64,000 nucleotides of DNA. It comes from Dyadobacter endophyticus. GTDB taxonomy: Bacteria; Bacteroidota; Bacteroidia; Cytophagales; Spirosomataceae. Positions 62,341 through 64,000 of the stretch are shown here, piece after piece; within the stretch, counting starts at the first letter, position 1; each line of letters opens with the position of its first letter. The notes beneath the pieces were generated by a model that did not search any database, was not told where the DNA came from, and was given only the letters and a program-made list of their open reading frames with translations. The translations under genes and the position numbers were made by a program. The DNA lies in NCBI RefSeq assembly GCF_014641595.1, contig NZ_BMIA01000006.1:181945-245944 (forward strand), written 5' to 3'.

Positions 62341-62969
62341 AATGCGATTGAATAAGTAATGTACAGCATATAGTTCATCAGCGCGTGGATCACCCAAATC
62401 TGATCATTCAGATTTTTGGAATACAGCAAAATGAAGTTCATAAATATGAAAATCAAGAAGTTACCCGAAAAGAAAAGCAGCAACCCTGCCGACACCCAGA
62501 AAAAAGGCTCAACCAGCAGATTTTGCACTTTCAATTCCTGAAAAACTTTAAAGAAATACGACAATGCGAGCAAGATCACTACCACACTTTCGATCGACCG
62601 GCCCGCATTATCGATCCACACCGACTGCCCATGCTGCCCCAGTTCGCGCACAAGAACGATCCCCGTAAACGCCGCCAGCATCCAGCCGCGCAAAGTCGTC
62701 AGCCACTTCCGATCCAGCACCAGGCTGTACATCCAGGTCAGTAACGCGAACTCGACCGTAATGTAGATCGGCCAAAGAAACAGGTTAGATACTTTTAAAA
62801 ACCAGAAGACTCGTGATATACTTTCTATACACAGCGCAAAGAAAATGAGGCCGCAGAGTAGCTGCACGGGACGCTCGGCCTTACGGCACCGCCAAAAAGC
62901 CATTGCCGCTGCCGCCAGCACCGGCAGATACGTGAAGAGCACAATGAGTTGTTCCCTGGAATAATGCAT
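62319..62969 (-). CDS. Seven-helix membrane protein upstream of the kinase
   Basis: 216 residues with about seven hydrophobic helices (YLPVLAAAAMAFWRC; LIFFALCIESISRVFWFL; and so on) and no soluble domain. Translationally coupled to the histidine kinase by a 22-bp overlap. It looks like a sensor module that has been split from its kinase; this is an inference from coupling and from the kinase lacking an input domain. Confidence 0.75.
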   Translation of the reverse strand: MHYSREQLIVLFTYLPVLAAAAMAFWRCRKAERPVQLLCGLIFFALCIESISRVFWFLKVSNLFLWPIYITVEFALLTWMYSLVLDRKWLTTLRGWMLAAFTGIVLVRELGQHGQSVWIDNAGRSIESVVVILLALSYFFKVFQELKVQNLLVEPFFWVSAGLLLFFSGNFLIFIFMNFILLYSKNLNDQIWVIHALMNYMLYITYSIALWVGRGK

Positions 62970-63390
62970 TGGTTCCCTGGTTTACCGACGCCTGAAATAT
63001 GAGTAGCAAGCCGGCCGGCGAAGGAGATCCAGCCTTTGGCAAATTACGTCAAATTGCCGTTGATGCAATTGTAATTACTGCTATTCGACTTGTTTATTAA
63101 CTTCCTTCCGCTATTTTTGGGCATTCTATCAGTATCACCTCTGCCCAACAAAACCGACATCATGTTGGTGGGCGCTCCCTCGGCAGTTCCAGCAACTGTA
63201 ACCGGCCAATTACAAATCATTAAAACTGAATCACAACGGTCTTTTAGTTTTTATCGATTTAAGGCCCCCTTTTTAGCATTGAAAAAATTTTAATGCATGG
63301 TTCGCGCCGTTTCCCGACAGACTTTCTGCCGGAAAAGCCGCCGACTATGAATTTTATTACGCCAGACCCGGCTGCCCCGTGCAGCGGCTG
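62970..63390. other. Intergenic region without a credible gene
   Basis: 421 bp between the divergent kinase unit and the partial glycosyltransferase. A frame on the plus strand from about 63090 has no start or homology that supports it. The frame of the glycosyltransferase stays open back to 63283, so an upstream non-ATG start cannot be excluded. Confidence 0.5.
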
Positions 63391-64000
63391 ATGGCTAACC
63401 CCGAAAATATGAAGGTTAACGTAGTGATCTACGGAGTTGTGGCTGGCAGTTACAGAACACAAAACCTGATCAGATCCCTTTTTGACATTTCAGAGGTAAA
63501 TCTGTTTTACCTCAACCCCGGATTACTCTGGGACCGCCCTTCCTTGTGGAACAAAATCCAGCGAATGATCATCGAGCTGACGGTCGTTTGGAAGGCCGAC
63601 ATCATCATCATCCCCGCGACCCGTCACCAATACCCCTATAAATACAAGCTGGCGAAGTTCTTCAAAAAGCAGGTGATCACGGATTTTTACATTTCCTTTT
63701 ACGACACCTATGTGACCGACCGTAAAACGATCGCCCAAGAAAGTCCCGAAGCAGCAGCACATTTCAAGCTCGATCAAAACGCCATTATCTCGTCCGACCG
63801 CACGATTTTCCTCAATGAATCCGAAGCGGAATATTATACGCGCTTGCTGGATGTAAAACTGTCGGATATCCAATACAGCATTGTGCCGCTTTGTGTGGAC
63901 AGTCGCCGAAAAGCGGCAAATCCTTTTGCGAACGGGACCACAAACAAGCTGACCATATGCTGGTGGGGCACTTACATTCCACTGCACGGATTAGATAAGG
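63391..64000 (+). CDS. Glycosyltransferase family 4 N-terminal part (runs off window)
   Basis: Open to the end of the window, at least 203 residues. Start ATG 63391 (MANPENMKVNVVIYG) or 63409. GT-B N-terminal fold: NVVIYGVVAGSYRTQNLIRS, VVWKADIIIIPATRH, FLNESEAEYYTRLL and the domain-2 start TICWWGTYIPLHGLDK. Probably an envelope glycan enzyme; the C-terminal donor-site half is missing from the window. Confidence 0.75.
   Translation, partial: MANPENMKVNVVIYGVVAGSYRTQNLIRSLFDISEVNLFYLNPGLLWDRPSLWNKIQRMIIELTVVWKADIIIIPATRHQYPYKYKLAKFFKKQVITDFYISFYDTYVTDRKTIAQESPEAAAHFKLDQNAIISSDRTIFLNESEAEYYTRLLDVKLSDIQYSIVPLCVDSRRKAANPFANGTTNKLTICWWGTYIPLHGLDK

Noticed and set aside
63090..63293. 67-residue plus-strand frame before the last glycosyltransferase
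   Set aside because: Non-ATG start, low-complexity content and no recognisable domain.

Overview
The window reads as chromosome from a Bacteroidota bacterium of the order Cytophagales, probably close to Dyadobacter or Spirosoma (inference from gene content; no search was run). Supporting signs are a secreted enzyme with a type IX secretion (T9SS) sorting tail, a PorT homologue, a Ton-type ExbB-ExbD-ExbD-TonB cluster, menaquinone methyltransferase, almost no Shine-Dalgarno sites, and several promoters of the Bacteroidota form TTTG-N19/20-TAnnTTTG.

Layout. 0-2.3 kb: a T9SS-exported SGNH esterase. 2.3-12 kb: a complex I operon nuoABCDEF-[glycosyltransferase]-GHIJ behind a strong promoter. 12-18.9 kb: glycine dehydrogenase, a small secreted basic protein, a metallophosphoesterase, YqgE, a gamma carbonic anhydrase and a DedA protein. 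19-26.5 kb: an ABC-F ATPase, a formylglycine-generating-enzyme-like protein paired with a Tat-exported oxidoreductase, chorismate synthase and a BatD-like protein. 26.6-32.6 kb: an ExbB-ExbD-ExbD-TonB-DUF-PstS-TPR operon. 33-38 kb: housekeeping genes (gatC, nitrilase, def, ruvX, recJ, lptB). 38-39.8 kb: a 51-residue Cys/Lys-rich microprotein, then a probable metal (zinc) module of a MerC-like protein, a His-rich lipoprotein and a DUF3299-like protein around a TGCAAC-N3-GTTGCA palindrome. 40-46.8 kb: recO, a long PurF-like amidotransferase, a DUF6265 gene behind a large nested dyad, a DMT transporter, and a second complex I block nuoK-nuoJ-nuoI whose NuoI carries a long repetitive tail. 47-54 kb: an envelope polysaccharide module (GT4, heparinase-like, two-domain oxidoreductase, Gfo/Idh/MocA). 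54-57.3 kb: a hydrolase, a TlpA-like thioredoxin and an ankyrin lipoprotein. 57.3-57.8 kb: one intact tRNA-Val followed by 139-bp tandem units holding broken tRNA-Val copies. 57.9-63 kb: PorT, UbiE, an outer-membrane barrel, a PD-(D/E)XK protein and a NarL-type two-component system with a membrane protein. The window ends inside a further GT4 glycosyltransferase.

The genes connect in a few ways. Complex I reduces menaquinone, and UbiE/MenG performs the last step of menaquinone synthesis. PorT belongs to the T9SS that should export the first gene product. The ExbB/D-TonB set energises outer-membrane transport. nuoL, nuoM and nuoN are not in the window, and NuoI and NuoJ are each present twice, so complex I genes are dispersed in this genome.

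No mobile element, CRISPR array or phage was seen. The most unusual structures are the decayed tRNA-Val tandem array with short GC-rich insertions, the nested dyad before the DUF6265 gene, the repeat tail on the second NuoI, the microprotein with its near-ideal promoter, and the putative zinc module.
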